Notes: generated by a model not told the origin, from the letters alone. A DNA stretch of 64,000 nt from CAZEHS01 sp964424355 (GCA_964424355.1 CAYRIO010000012.1:1-64000), one strand, 5' to 3'. Numbered from the stretch's first letter, positions 25,312 through 34,180 are shown. Translations and numbers: made by a program.

Positions 25312-26604
25312 TTACAGCGCGAAGACAGCATACAGAGGAACCGACTTGATTCCGTTCTCGAAACCAAAATTTCTCGAGGAAATGCGAACCGCCATCTGGG
25401 GTTTGTACCGATCCATATAAACCGACAGGCTTCTGGACCGATTGTTCTCTGCCGCTTTAACTTCCACCGGGACCACACCACCGTTCATGACGATTAAAAA
25501 ATCCACTTCAGCCTTGCTCTTGGATTCCCAATAGTGCAAATCAAGGCCTTTGGCTGCCAGGGCTCCGGCGACATAATTTTCGGTCAGGGCTCCTGAAAAC
25601 TGATTCATCTCAGATCCCACCAGAGATTGCAGCGTTATACCTGCTTGAGCTGACAACAGACCAACATCGCTCATATACAATTTGAAGCTGGACAGATCCT
25701 GATAGGCCATTGGGGGCATGAAGCCGTGTTCGCATTTGACACATTTCAGCACCACCCCGGAGGCAATCAGCCAATCAATGGAGTCTCCATACAGCGAAGC
25801 TCTGCCACCGCTGCGAATCAGTTTGTATTGAAATTTGCTGTTCTCCTTAGCTAATTGGGCAGGAATCGATTCATAGGCACTGCGGATCCTAACACTTTCC
25901 GACGGTGACGCATATTTCGACATGTCAGACGTATAGGCATTCAGAATGGTCCGCCTAACCTCCAGTTCCGTCATTAAAGACTGCCGTTCCACCGATGCCT
26001 TCACAGCTGCGGGCATGCCTCCAACTACCAGATACTCCCGGTAATAGAGCAGGGCTTCTCTGTGGAGCTGCTCATTCAAAGCTGAATCCGCCACGCAGCA
26101 ACGCCTGATTTCGTCTGCTAACAATGTCTTTCCCTTTGCCCAGAGAAATTCCTCGAAATCCAAAGGATGAAGAGTTGCCATCTGAACCTTTCCAACGGGA
26201 AACGAGAATCGACTTCGATTCACAGCGACACCCAGGAGACTTCCCGCAGCAATCACCGAATACTCTGGTCCATTCTCTGCAAAGTATTTCAGAGCCGTCA
26301 AAGCTCTTTCACAAACCTGAATCTCATCAAAAAATAGAAGCGTATCCGCAGCATTCACCTTTGTTTGGTAGTACTGCTCAAGTACGGCAATAATCCGTTT
26401 GGGAGTAATATCCCCATCAAAGTAAGGAATCAGCCCGGCTTCCTGCTCAAAATTCACATACAGGACATTTGCAAAATGTGACCGTCCAAATTCTAAAACC
26501 GTATAGGTCTTACCCACCTGCCGTGCCCCGTAGATCAACATCGGCAATCGTTCGGCTGTTTGAGCTTTCCAGTTCAGAAGGTTATCTGTCAGTTTTCGCT
26601 TCAT
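25312..26604 (-). CDS. AAA ATPase with DUF4143 domain
   Basis: The 430-residue protein has an AAA_14-type ATPase domain (about residues 1-200) and a DUF4143 C-terminal domain (about 205-400). Walker A is YGARQVGKTYT near residue 27, Walker B is TLLFFDEIQ around 90, and sensor-like AAGSLLGVAVNRS follows. The C-terminal HYWESKSKAEVDFLI with VPVEVKAAEN has the Glu-Asp-EVK pattern of a PD-(D/E)xK-like nuclease fold, a known feature of this family. The function is unproven; these genes are very mobile among genomes. GAGGTGA precedes ATG 26604. Confidence 0.9.
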   Translation of the reverse strand: MKRKLTDNLLNWKAQTAERLPMLIYGARQVGKTYTVLEFGRSHFANVLYVNFEQEAGLIPYFDGDITPKRIIAVLEQYYQTKVNAADTLLFFDEIQVCERALTALKYFAENGPEYSVIAAGSLLGVAVNRSRFSFPVGKVQMATLHPLDFEEFLWAKGKTLLADEIRRCCVADSALNEQLHREALLYYREYLVVGGMPAAVKASVERQSLMTELEVRRTILNAYTSDMSKYASPSESVRIRSAYESIPAQLAKENSKFQYKLIRSGGRASLYGDSIDWLIASGVVLKCVKCEHGFMPPMAYQDLSSFKLYMSDVGLLSAQAGITLQSLVGSEMNQFSGALTENYVAGALAAKGLDLHYWESKSKAEVDFLIVMNGGVVPVEVKAAENNRSRSLSVYMDRYKPQMAVRISSRNFGFENGIKSVPLYAVFAL

Positions 26605-26644
26605 AATCTCACCTCTTCTTAGTTAGAGGATATCATTAGAGCAT

Positions 26645-26700
26645 TTTTATGTCCATATTAATGTTTTGAAATACACTTTTATGTACATATTGACGTTTGA
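26645..26700 (-). promoter_or_regulatory. Direct repeats upstream of the DUF4143 gene
   Basis: TTTTATGTCCATATTAATG (from 26645) and TTTTATGTACATATTGACG (from 26677) are direct repeats of about 24 bp, 32 bp apart, 40-96 bases upstream of the start codon. They look like operator or iterated binding sites for the DUF4143 gene. Confidence 0.55.
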
Positions 26701-26742
26701 TTTAACATTAATCTTGATAATGAGAGATCTCACCTCATGAAG

Positions 26743-26771
26743 AAAGCAACAGGAACCATCCCTGTTGCTTT
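26743..26771. repeat. Dispersed hairpin repeat, reference copy
   Basis: AAAGCAACAGG (26743-26753) pairs perfectly with CCTGTTGCTTT (26761-26771) around a 7-base loop AACCATC. Related copies occur at 13534-13570, 22622-22650, 24361-24381, 25260-25287, 26807-26833, 26945-26973, 27457-27535, 29348-29377 and 30435-30464. Confidence 0.75.
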
Positions 26772-26806
26772 TACACTCCTCTCATTGTTCTTGGGGGTTC
26801 TGTTCC

Positions 26807-26833
26807 AAGCGCCAGGGATGGTTCCTTTCGCTT
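26807..26833. repeat. Dispersed hairpin repeat copy
   Basis: AAGCGCCAGGGATGGTTCCT followed by TTCGCTT is an imperfect hairpin version of the family. The stretch 26605-26981 has no convincing gene; it is repeats plus the upstream region of the DUF4143 gene. Confidence 0.6.
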
Positions 26834-26944
26834 CAATATCTTCTTTGATATCCAAGTACTCGTCATCATCCTGCTCACCATGAAAGGCTTCAAATGCCTG
26901 TATATTCCCTGTGAAATAATCCATAATGAAAGTCCGCTGTTCTG

Positions 26945-26973
26945 GAAGCAAAAGGAATCGTCTCTTGTGCTTC
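26945..26973. repeat. Dispersed hairpin repeat copy
   Basis: GAAGC and GCTTC ends flank an AGGAATCGTCTCTT core, a diverged member of the same family located 9 bases after the flavin-binding protein gene's stop region. Confidence 0.45.
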
Positions 26974-26981
26974 TCCTTATA

Positions 26982-27413
26982 TCATAAGTCCCCTTGCAGG
27001 GAATCCACCGGGCCATTCAGAAATAAAAATGTCTTCAGCTCAATACCGAAAATTACGCTATCAGGACTCCTCAAGATTTCCTTTAATTCCACATGTCTGT
27101 CGGCTAAAAGTATGCGGGCCCCCTCACTTTCTGCAGGGTCCAACTGCTTGTGAATCCCTTCAAACGTAACTGATGCTACGGGTTCATCCGAAGAAAAAGC
27201 AAGCCTTTGGCGGTTATCAACCAGCAAACTCACAGTTGAATTCTCCAACAGGTTCCTGAATTTCCTGGATTCACGGACAGTAACCATATACACCGTTTTT
27301 AAATCATCACCAAGGACATAAGTCATCAACGAGCAATGGGGAATGCCTCCACTTGCCGTACATAAAACACCGAGAGTATGATCCTGAAGAATCTCTTTCA
27401 CTCTATCCAGCAT
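26982..27413 (-). CDS. Pyridoxamine 5'-phosphate oxidase-like flavin-binding protein
   Basis: A 143-residue split-barrel protein: the first strands TLGVLCTASGGIPHCSLMTYVLGDDLKTVYMVT and the following RESRKFRNLLENSTVSLLVDN are the FMN-binding pattern of the PNPOx-like family (small putative flavin reductases or sensors). The remainder, VASVTFEGIHKQLD and IFGIELKTFLFLNG, completes the barrel. I start at ATG 27413 with GGAG nine bases upstream; a TTG 15 bases earlier is also open. The substrate is unknown. Confidence 0.85.
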   Translation of the reverse strand: MLDRVKEILQDHTLGVLCTASGGIPHCSLMTYVLGDDLKTVYMVTVRESRKFRNLLENSTVSLLVDNRQRLAFSSDEPVASVTFEGIHKQLDPAESEGARILLADRHVELKEILRSPDSVIFGIELKTFLFLNGPVDSLQGDL

Positions 27414-27456
27414 ATCTCCACACTCCAATCATTAAAGTATTTATGATCAATTTCAA

Positions 27457-27535
27457 AGCAGAAAGAACCATCCCTGTTGCTTTTCTTGCTTCTGGAACCA
27501 TCTCCATTGCTTTAGTAATTGTCCCTGCCGCTTCA
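27457..27535. repeat. Three tandem half-copies of the dispersed repeat
   Basis: AGAACCATCCCTGTTGCTTTT, GGAACCATCTCCATTGCTTT and TTGTCCCTGCCGCTTC follow one another (starting about 27465, 27494 and 27518). This is the only tandem block of the family in the window. Confidence 0.6.
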
Positions 27536-27584
27536 GTTTGATGAAATCAATGGCTGCAAACAAGTTGATAAGCTGTCTGGCTCC

Positions 27585-28139
27585 TTATCCCTCAGTAAGC
27601 GTCCAGATCATATGATCGGCCCCCTGCCCCCAGTAGTTCTTAAGGAGATAGGACGGATAGCCGAATTTGACTGTCCATATTTTCTGGGCGCTGGGATATC
27701 CGCTGTCGAGACAAAATTTCTCTACGCCATGAGCACGCAGCACTGTGATCATTTGCGTCACCAGTGTGCTCCCAAGCCCTTTGCCCTGATAGTCCGGATG
27801 TACGAATACGGTTCCAATCTCAACGGTATTCTTTGGCATGCCCTTGGCAAAATTTCGAATCACATCGTTTGGCGCGCCATATTCGATGGTCCCAACAATC
27901 GAATCGCCATCCTTCGCCACAAGGAAAAAGCGATCAGCGCCTCCGCTGGAAAAGTCCTGCATGAGAAAGTTCTGTTTATTCTCGATTTCTTCGTGCATCA
28001 AATCCGACATATGCAACAGCCCGTTCTTGGTGAATGTATGAAATATTACTGTTTGAAAGAATTCGTTCAACCTGTGTGTGTCTTTCTGCTCAGGTCGGGA
28101 GATACTTATCGTGTTCATTTCTTTCACCATCTGTGACAT
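27585..28139 (-). CDS. GNAT-family N-acetyltransferase
   Basis: A GNAT acetyltransferase of about 184 residues, with acetyl-CoA site VHPDYQGKGLGSTLVTQMI (the Q/R-x-x-G-x-G/A loop) and core strand DGDSIVGTIEYGAP. The later FCLDSGYPSAQKIWTVKFGYP is a typical amino-acetyltransferase segment. The start is not certain: ATG 28139 has AAGGG eight bases upstream, while ATG 28118 gives MNTISISRPEQ, where homology-like sequence begins. The substrate is unknown. Confidence 0.85.
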   Translation of the reverse strand: MSQMVKEMNTISISRPEQKDTHRLNEFFQTVIFHTFTKNGLLHMSDLMHEEIENKQNFLMQDFSSGGADRFFLVAKDGDSIVGTIEYGAPNDVIRNFAKGMPKNTVEIGTVFVHPDYQGKGLGSTLVTQMITVLRAHGVEKFCLDSGYPSAQKIWTVKFGYPSYLLKNYWGQGADHMIWTLTEG

Positions 28140-28222
28140 CAGCACAGCCCTTTTAGATATTCCCTTTTCAACATGAAATTGATGATTTGACCAATTCATT
28201 CTCTACCATCAGCACTTCTCAG

Positions 28223-28275
28223 AAATAAAAAAAGTTGTTCCCAGGTATAAATATCAAATACTTGGGACACAACCT
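28223..28275 (-). terminator. Terminator of dinD
   Basis: On the minus strand GTTGTGTCCCAAGTA (28259-28273) pairs with TACCTGGGAACAAC (28234-28247) and is followed by TTTTTTTA. It lies about 85 bases after the dinD stop. Confidence 0.7.
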
Positions 28276-28356
28276 ACTGGACTGTTTCCTTCCGATTGAA
28301 TCCCTCTCACCAATGCACATATATCAGGATTTCCTCCCTCTGATCAGATGCTTTGG

Positions 28357-29217
28357 TTAATACCCTTTATCAACAGCGTGAATCAATTTGCTTTCTTTAA
28401 TGCGTTGTTTTTCCTTTTCAATCTGCTTTACACTTTTCTTCGGCACAGGTAAATCCTCTGGCATGGATCCACCTAATTCCTTAATGGTTTTACGCACTGC
28501 TTTACCCACTTCGAAATGGGTTTTATTAGCCTCTTCCTTACCTTGAATGTTTTCCCTGCGCAGTTTATCATCCGTTTGTGTTGCACGGAACAGATTCGCA
28601 GCTAATTCCGTGCTGCCCATATGGTCAAGGATTTTTTGACTTCTTTTCAAACCCTTTTGTTTATGGATGTCCTGAGCTTTCAGCCCTCCGTAAAGCCCCA
28701 TATAATCGTGATTCTGAAAGATAGCATATTCCAATGGCGTCTTTACACCCGCCAAATCAGTGGATTCTGCCAAAGACTTATTATGGTTGATGATTTCATT
28801 TCGTATTGCCAGTCGCTTTTGATCTTCAGTTAATTGCTCATAGTTTTCGATAATTTCCTGCTGGCGGGTTTTAATGGCAAAATAGGTTTGACCCAAAGCA
28901 ATCACTTGCTTTCTGGGATCTCCATTTTGAACAATAAGGTAACAGGCATATCTTGAAAGCATGATATCATCAACTTCACGTGTAGCATCGGATCCAATCT
29001 GGACCATTTTGTTGACGTCAACAAAATGGTCAAAAACCTCATTATTACTCACTTTACAGGCCGTTCTTGCCTTTTCAACAACCAGTTTGAAATTTCGCCA
29101 TTCGGTATATTCCAATACCGGCTGTAAATCCCGGGCATACCAGAATTCTTCATCATATTCGTTGATGTGTTTCAAATCTTCAAATATTTGTTCCTGATAT
29201 TTTTCGATAGAATTCAA
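28357..29217 (-). CDS. dinD: DNA-damage-inducible protein D (DinD)
   Basis: This 286-residue protein matches DinD along its length: YQEQIFEDLKHINEYDEEFWYARDLQPVLEYTEWRNF at the start (a BRO-N-like domain), then VDDIMLSRYACYLIVQNGDP and a C-terminal HMGSTELAANLFRATQTDDKLRRENI. E. coli DinD inhibits RecA strand exchange and is SOS-induced. The start is TTG 29217 with AAAAGGAG seven bases upstream. I see no clear LexA box upstream; instead there is a perfect 29-bp hairpin 45 bases away. Confidence 0.9.
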   Translation of the reverse strand: MNSIEKYQEQIFEDLKHINEYDEEFWYARDLQPVLEYTEWRNFKLVVEKARTACKVSNNEVFDHFVDVNKMVQIGSDATREVDDIMLSRYACYLIVQNGDPRKQVIALGQTYFAIKTRQQEIIENYEQLTEDQKRLAIRNEIINHNKSLAESTDLAGVKTPLEYAIFQNHDYMGLYGGLKAQDIHKQKGLKRSQKILDHMGSTELAANLFRATQTDDKLRRENIQGKEEANKTHFEVGKAVRKTIKELGGSMPEDLPVPKKSVKQIEKEKQRIKESKLIHAVDKGY

Positions 29218-29261
29218 GGGTTTGCTCCTTTTAAACGAATCATATAAGAACCAAATACAAC

Positions 29262-29323
29262 AGGGTTAAAAGAAAAAGTAACTTCTATGGTTAGCCATAG
29301 AAGTTACTTTTTCTTTTAACCCT
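29262..29323. repeat. Perfect 29-bp inverted repeat with 4-base loop
   Basis: The arms 29262-29290 and 29295-29323 are perfect reverse complements (each begins or ends AGGGTTAAAAG / CTTTTAACCCT), separated by TTAG. It lies between the metallo-hydrolase stop and dinD, both on the minus strand. There is no following T-tract on either strand, so a normal terminator is not the obvious reading. Confidence 0.85.
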
Positions 29324-29347
29324 ATCTTTTCCTTTTGTTATCAATTA

Positions 29348-29377
29348 GAAGCGGCAAAAACCGATTCTTTTCGCTTC
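29348..29377. repeat. Diverged dispersed hairpin repeat
   Basis: GAAGCG...CGCTTC ends around an AAAACCGATTCTTTT core resemble the family at 26743-26771. Confidence 0.4.
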
Positions 29378-29425
29378 AATTACTCCGCCTGCTCACCTGT
29401 TGCTCATATTGAGTAGCTCGCATAA

Positions 29426-30334
29426 TCAAAATTCCATCCCTTTTGTCACAATTGAAAAACCCGCAAAATCGTAGCGCCGATTCTGTCCTTCATCTTCATA
29501 GCATGGGGCATTTCCCTGAATAATATCCCTGAAAGCCACTGCGCATTCAACCAGTTTTTGCGGCTGCGCCAACGGCTCATTGTGACCGCAGTACAGCAAT
29601 GCCAGTGATTCTGCCATTCCAGAAAGTTTTTCCATGGTTCTCTGATACCCATAGAAATCCGACAATCCGTACAAAGTATCTGAAAAATGGGTGTACAGCG
29701 CTGCCGGGTAGAAGACATCTCCGGTAAAAAGCAAGTGATTGCTTGTATCGTGAAGAACAATACTGTCCCTCGTGTGCCCCGGAGCATGAATCACTTGAAT
29801 GATTCGGTTTCCCAAATCAAAAGTATGCCCATCGGGAATACCGATGGGGCTGCATCCCGGAATAAAGAAATGCTCTGGATCGAATGCGGACGGAAACTCC
29901 CGAATCGTCATGCCCTCAACCACCTGATGAGCCAGTTCCTCTTGCGTATAGCCTTTTCGAAGTCGCTCTAATGTCAGCACATCATCCCATGCGAACACCT
30001 GCTCAAAGAGATTGTTGTTGCCCACATGGTCGAAGTGATTGTGACAGTTTACAACGAAAACCGGTTTTTCCGTCAGTGCATCCACTACCGTTTTAATATT
30101 CCCAATTCCCATTCCGGTATCTAGCAGCAAGGACTTTTCACTGCCGCAAATCAGATAGGACAGCACTTCCTGAAAATGTCCGCCTTCGTAAATGCAGTAC
30201 ACATCATGCGGCAAGGAGTACACATCAAACCATGGTTCCTTAACGTCGATGCACTCAAAATTTCGGTAACAGTCTCTGGGCAGAAGCGCTGACCAATCAT
30301 CCAACACCTCACAACTCTTAATTTTCTCTTCCAT
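29426..30334 (-). CDS. Metallo-beta-lactamase-fold hydrolase
   Basis: This 302-residue MBL-fold protein has the zinc motif FVVNCHNHFDHVGNN (HxHxDH variant HNHFDH), preceded by LLDTGMGIGNI, and later VIHAPGHTRDSIVLHD, the LLFTGDVFYPAALY aspartate and LLYCGHNEP histidine. The pattern fits the glyoxalase-II/SAM-like hydrolase branch; the substrate is not evident. I start at ATG 30334 (nine bases after AAAGGGGG), dropping 18 residues of the longer frame. It is in the same direction as dinD, separated by the perfect inverted repeat. Confidence 0.88.
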   Translation of the reverse strand: MEEKIKSCEVLDDWSALLPRDCYRNFECIDVKEPWFDVYSLPHDVYCIYEGGHFQEVLSYLICGSEKSLLLDTGMGIGNIKTVVDALTEKPVFVVNCHNHFDHVGNNNLFEQVFAWDDVLTLERLRKGYTQEELAHQVVEGMTIREFPSAFDPEHFFIPGCSPIGIPDGHTFDLGNRIIQVIHAPGHTRDSIVLHDTSNHLLFTGDVFYPAALYTHFSDTLYGLSDFYGYQRTMEKLSGMAESLALLYCGHNEPLAQPQKLVECAVAFRDIIQGNAPCYEDEGQNRRYDFAGFSIVTKGMEF

Positions 30335-30434
30335 ATAACAGTACCCCCTTTCATTGCTCCGTTCCTCAAAGATATCTGTATTTATCATAACGCAAACACA
30401 GGTTTTAACCGATTTGTATTTCTGCAGCTTCTGG

Positions 30435-30464
30435 AAAGCAACAATAACCGTCCCTATTTCTTTT
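30435..30464. repeat. Dispersed hairpin repeat copy
   Basis: AAAGCAACAATAACCGTCCC followed by TATTTCTTTT; the rightmost member of the family in the window, 114 bases before the end of the helicase gene. Confidence 0.5.
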
Positions 30465-30577
30465 TACTTGTGAGCATTCTGTCGGATCACTGCGACCTTT
30501 GTGCAAATATCAGCGCCGCTTCCTTTAAAAATATCATTCTCCATCTTGAGCTGGTTGTTCTCTTTTCTCAATCGTAA

Positions 30578-33500
30578 CTACACAATTTTCACAATCTGAT
30601 TCGAAGCCTTAAAAATCTCCATCGGCATTTTACTGTCCAATTTATATGTGATGCTAATCGGCGCAGAACCTTGGTGTGACACGTATTTAGCCAAACCTAA
30701 GCATCTATACACTTCAGTGTTCCCGTAACCATCGGTCCTCTCTTCTCTCACAAACAAAACAACTCTTGATCCGTTCTCCCGCATGGTGATATAGCGTTGA
30801 CCCGTGGGGCTTGTATCCGATGTGCGGCTCTGTGACTGCCAATGAAAAAGTTTATCGCTGATGGCATAATCTTCATATCGGGTTGATTCTTTATAGTGTT
30901 TTTCGGTTTTGTTCAAAGTAATGAAGAAAGCATCTAGATTTTGGCCGCTGAAGTATTTGACACCTTCCCTGAATGCCTTTACGGAATTGATCGTGTTTTC
31001 ACCAATTGCTGCAAAGACGTGTTGTGTTGAATAGGACGCGTGTAGTTCCAGAGGCACATCGGAATCTATTGCGACTTGCTTTGGTACATGGTCGATTTGG
31101 ACTAGATTATAACTGACGATGGCTAGGGTCTCGGTAATAAATTCGGGGCTGAATTCATGGATGTTACGCATAAAATCTTGAATTGACCCCGTCCATGGCT
31201 CATTGAAAAGTGTGTAATAAAACACGGTCGCCAATCTAATATCTCGTTCTTTAGCGAGCTCCCATGAGGAGGTGAAGAAATGCTGTATAAATTGCAGCAG
31301 CTCCACAGAATTAATCTTTGCAATTCTGCTCATGGCTTTTTTTAGGGAATTAATATCCGCTAGAGGGCTTCTGGAATCCACTTCATATGCTCGATCCAAC
31401 AATTCTGTAAACGTGATGAATCGATAAACTTCAAGGGGTTCAAGATGATAGTGGTTTAAGAAATTTACAAAGGTACACTCCAAATCTGCGTGCAGCTTAA
31501 AATCGGACATTAACTGCCGCAGCTTACTGTTATTGATATAGGCGGATTCTATGCTCTTAAGAATCCGCTCCTTTGCAACCCTTTCAAGTTGAATATGGCA
31601 GTTGTTGGGAAGTGCCGTGAAGCCTTCTTCCATATCTGCCACCAGCGACCGATGGGAGCGTCCAACAAGACTTTGGAATTTCATGCGATAATCATAATTC
31701 TTATGGGCCTGACCAATAAAATCAAGGACAGTCAATACCTCTTTTTCCGGATGGAGCCTTAAGCCACGGCCTAACTGCTGGATAAACACCGTGGCAGATT
31801 CGGTTGGCCGCAAAAACAAGACCACATTGATTTCTGGAATATCGACCCCTTCATTGTAGAGATCCACAACAAAGATGACCTTGATCTCACCTCGCATTAG
31901 CTTACCCTGCACCGTCTGCCGCTCTTCTTTTGAAGAATCTGCATCCAGGTGGAGAGATGGAATGCCGCTTTTATTGAAGACTTGACTCATATACCGGGCG
32001 TGATCTTTAGATACACAAAATCCCAAAGCCTTCATTTTAGATGATGATATGACATATTGTTCAATGGCTTTAAGTATCCCATTGTTCCGCTGCTCATTGC
32101 CGATGAATTTCAGACCAAGTTCTGCAATATCATAGTGTCCACTTTGCCATTTTATCTGTGTCAAATCGGTTTCGTCTGAGATTCCGAAATAATGAAAAGG
32201 ACACAGCAAATTTCGGTCAATGGCTTCCCTTAACCGTATTTCATAGGCAATACGATTATTGAAATCCGTTAGAATGTCAACACCATCCATTCGTTCAGGC
32301 GTAGCCGTTAGGCCTAATAATATTTCAGGCGTGAAATGCTCCAAAATTTTGCGATAGCTCCCAGCCGCAGCATGGTGTGTCTCATCAAGAACGATGTACT
32401 GAAAGTATTCTGGATCAAATTTCGAATACTGCATACTGCTGTTAAGGGTTTGAATAGAAGCAAAAACATGCTGAAAATCTTTTGGTTCGTAGCTTCCAAC
32501 CCAAAGCTCTCCGAAATTTGCGTCTCTCAAAACGCCTCTATAAGCAGATAGGCTTTGCTTTAGGATTTCCTCTCTATGAGCCAAAAACAAGACTCTTGCC
32601 TCTGGTTTATCCGAATAAAACCGTTTAAAATCAAAGGCTGAAACAATAGTTTTGCCAGTTCCTGTGGCAGCTACGATTAGGTTTCTAAAGGAGCCATAAA
32701 CCTCCCGCTCAATTTCCAATCGATCTAAAATAGACTGCTGATAGGCATAGGGAACGATATCGAAAAAATAGAGTGGATTGCCTGACTCGAGCTTGTGCGA
32801 CTCCTCTTCCAGAGCCATTTTTAACCGTCGGACATCCTCAAAGCTTCTAGGGTCAAATGCTTGAAATTCCCCGATGTTCCAGTAGGTTTCAAAGGTTATA
32901 CGGTACTTCTGAATGAGTTCATAAGAGGAATACTCAGATACCTTCAAATTCCACTCTGTCCCCTCGCTGAGGGCAGCCTTTGACAAATTAGAAGATCCTA
33001 TGTAAGCCGTACTAAATCCTGATTCTCTATGAAAATAGTAAGCCTTTGCATGAAGGCGGGTTCTATTTGTATCGTATGAAATCCGCACCTCTGTATTGGG
33101 CAGCTGAGCCAACATCTGAACAGCCTTATAGTCTGTAGCCCCCATATAGCTGGTGGTAATGACTCGGAGTTTCTTGGTCTTAGTGTGCTCCACCAAATCA
33201 TCATAAATAAGTCGAAGTCCACTATGCTTGATAAATGACACCAGCAGGTCAATGCGATCAGCCGATGCAATTTCTCGTTTCAGCTCCATATATACAGGCG
33301 GCTCATGATCTCCACCAGTAAACAAACTGCTTCGGGCCACAGAGGTCATCGGCATTTGTTCTAAAAATCGGTCCTTTCCTAAAAGCTTCTCTGTAATACC
33401 TCTTAGCAAATGGTCATCCATAATATGAAACTGACTGAGCTCATCATCCTTTAATAGCCCACCGAGCTTTTCTATCATCTGATTAACCACTTCAATCTGA

Positions 33501-33694
33501 AACGCCAGGTGCTCTGGCTTTTTAAAATGCCGAAGCCCCGTCTCCAATACGGTCTGTAAATAAGCCGCCAACACAACTCCTGAGTTAGCGGGATCTAGCT
33601 TGTCTTTATGAATGGCCTTGTAGGTATCCAGCTTATTCAATGTGTCTTCCAATGCCTTGTTGATGACGGATTCGTAAAGCTGAATGTTGGACAT
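30578..33694 (-). CDS. PLD nuclease-superfamily 2 helicase with DUF3427 domain
   Basis: The 1038-residue protein has a phospholipase-D-type nuclease domain (about 120-265; HAK at 215-217, then GSSN at 233-236), a DEAD/ResIII-type helicase with Walker A AATGTGKT (about 342-349) and DETH (437-440), a helicase C domain ending QQLGRGLRL, and a long C-terminal DUF3427 region. This architecture is a DNA-processing machine, seen in restriction and defence contexts. AAGGAG precedes ATG 33694. It is the last gene of an operon with NUDIX, SBD-HNH and HIT genes, with a 12-base gap from NUDIX. Confidence 0.93.
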   Translation of the reverse strand: MSNIQLYESVINKALEDTLNKLDTYKAIHKDKLDPANSGVVLAAYLQTVLETGLRHFKKPEHLAFQIEVVNQMIEKLGGLLKDDELSQFHIMDDHLLRGITEKLLGKDRFLEQMPMTSVARSSLFTGGDHEPPVYMELKREIASADRIDLLVSFIKHSGLRLIYDDLVEHTKTKKLRVITTSYMGATDYKAVQMLAQLPNTEVRISYDTNRTRLHAKAYYFHRESGFSTAYIGSSNLSKAALSEGTEWNLKVSEYSSYELIQKYRITFETYWNIGEFQAFDPRSFEDVRRLKMALEEESHKLESGNPLYFFDIVPYAYQQSILDRLEIEREVYGSFRNLIVAATGTGKTIVSAFDFKRFYSDKPEARVLFLAHREEILKQSLSAYRGVLRDANFGELWVGSYEPKDFQHVFASIQTLNSSMQYSKFDPEYFQYIVLDETHHAAAGSYRKILEHFTPEILLGLTATPERMDGVDILTDFNNRIAYEIRLREAIDRNLLCPFHYFGISDETDLTQIKWQSGHYDIAELGLKFIGNEQRNNGILKAIEQYVISSSKMKALGFCVSKDHARYMSQVFNKSGIPSLHLDADSSKEERQTVQGKLMRGEIKVIFVVDLYNEGVDIPEINVVLFLRPTESATVFIQQLGRGLRLHPEKEVLTVLDFIGQAHKNYDYRMKFQSLVGRSHRSLVADMEEGFTALPNNCHIQLERVAKERILKSIESAYINNSKLRQLMSDFKLHADLECTFVNFLNHYHLEPLEVYRFITFTELLDRAYEVDSRSPLADINSLKKAMSRIAKINSVELLQFIQHFFTSSWELAKERDIRLATVFYYTLFNEPWTGSIQDFMRNIHEFSPEFITETLAIVSYNLVQIDHVPKQVAIDSDVPLELHASYSTQHVFAAIGENTINSVKAFREGVKYFSGQNLDAFFITLNKTEKHYKESTRYEDYAISDKLFHWQSQSRTSDTSPTGQRYITMRENGSRVVLFVREERTDGYGNTEVYRCLGLAKYVSHQGSAPISITYKLDSKMPMEIFKASNQIVKIV

Positions 33695-33706
33695 GAGGTA
33701 TACTCC

Positions 33707-34105
33707 TTAGGAGAACTCCGCAATTAATTGTTTCACAATGGGTATGTCTGCTGCTGCCCAGTCTAAATCTAAAAGTTCGCAGGCATCAAGCCATTTATAC
33801 TCTAAATGCTCATTTAATTGGATTTGTTCAATTCCTGCACTGCAGATATAACTGTGCAACACAATATTGAAGTCTGGGTATTCGTGCTTAACTGTTACGT
33901 ATTTTTTAGCACTCACTAATGTCATTTCAAGTTCTTCTTTTATCTCCCGAATCAGAGCGTTTTCTTCAGTCTCGCCTTCTTCAATTTTTCCGCCAGGGAA
34001 TTCGTACTTATGAGATATATAGTCATATTTATGGAAACCCTTTTTCATGCATAAAAAGTGGTTTTCTCTCTGTATAATTGCTGCTACAACATTTATGGTT
34101 TTCAT
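33707..34105 (-). CDS. NUDIX hydrolase ((deoxy)nucleoside triphosphate pyrophosphohydrolase)
   Basis: A 132-residue MutT-like NUDIX protein. The NUDIX box is complete: GKIEEGETEENALIREIKEE fits G-x5-E-x7-R-E-U-x-E-E. The N-terminal KTINVVAAIIQRENHFLCMKK and KYEFPGG are the MutT-like fold. It should cut a nucleoside diphosphate-linked compound; small NUDIX genes of this form occur beside DUF3427 helicases, which suggests a role tied to that helicase, not general housekeeping. GAGGG precedes ATG 34105; the helicase gene begins 12 bases after its stop. Confidence 0.9.
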   Translation of the reverse strand: MKTINVVAAIIQRENHFLCMKKGFHKYDYISHKYEFPGGKIEEGETEENALIREIKEELEMTLVSAKKYVTVKHEYPDFNIVLHSYICSAGIEQIQLNEHLEYKWLDACELLDLDWAAADIPIVKQLIAEFS

Positions 34106-34180
34106 GATGTCCCTCTATTCACATAGAATCGTCAAGGCCGGTTTTATGTGATTCAATTGATTGTGCAATCCAGTCACCAT

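Noticed and set aside
26730..26951. A 73-codon minus-strand frame ending ...VPVAFFMR
   Set aside because: Its 3' half is made of two copies of the dispersed hairpin repeat and it starts at a TTG without a ribosome site; only a short central stretch looks protein-like.
28357..29425. LexA/SOS box for dinD
   Set aside because: I looked for a GAAC-N4-GTTC-type site upstream of dinD and found none that is convincing, so I do not claim SOS control.
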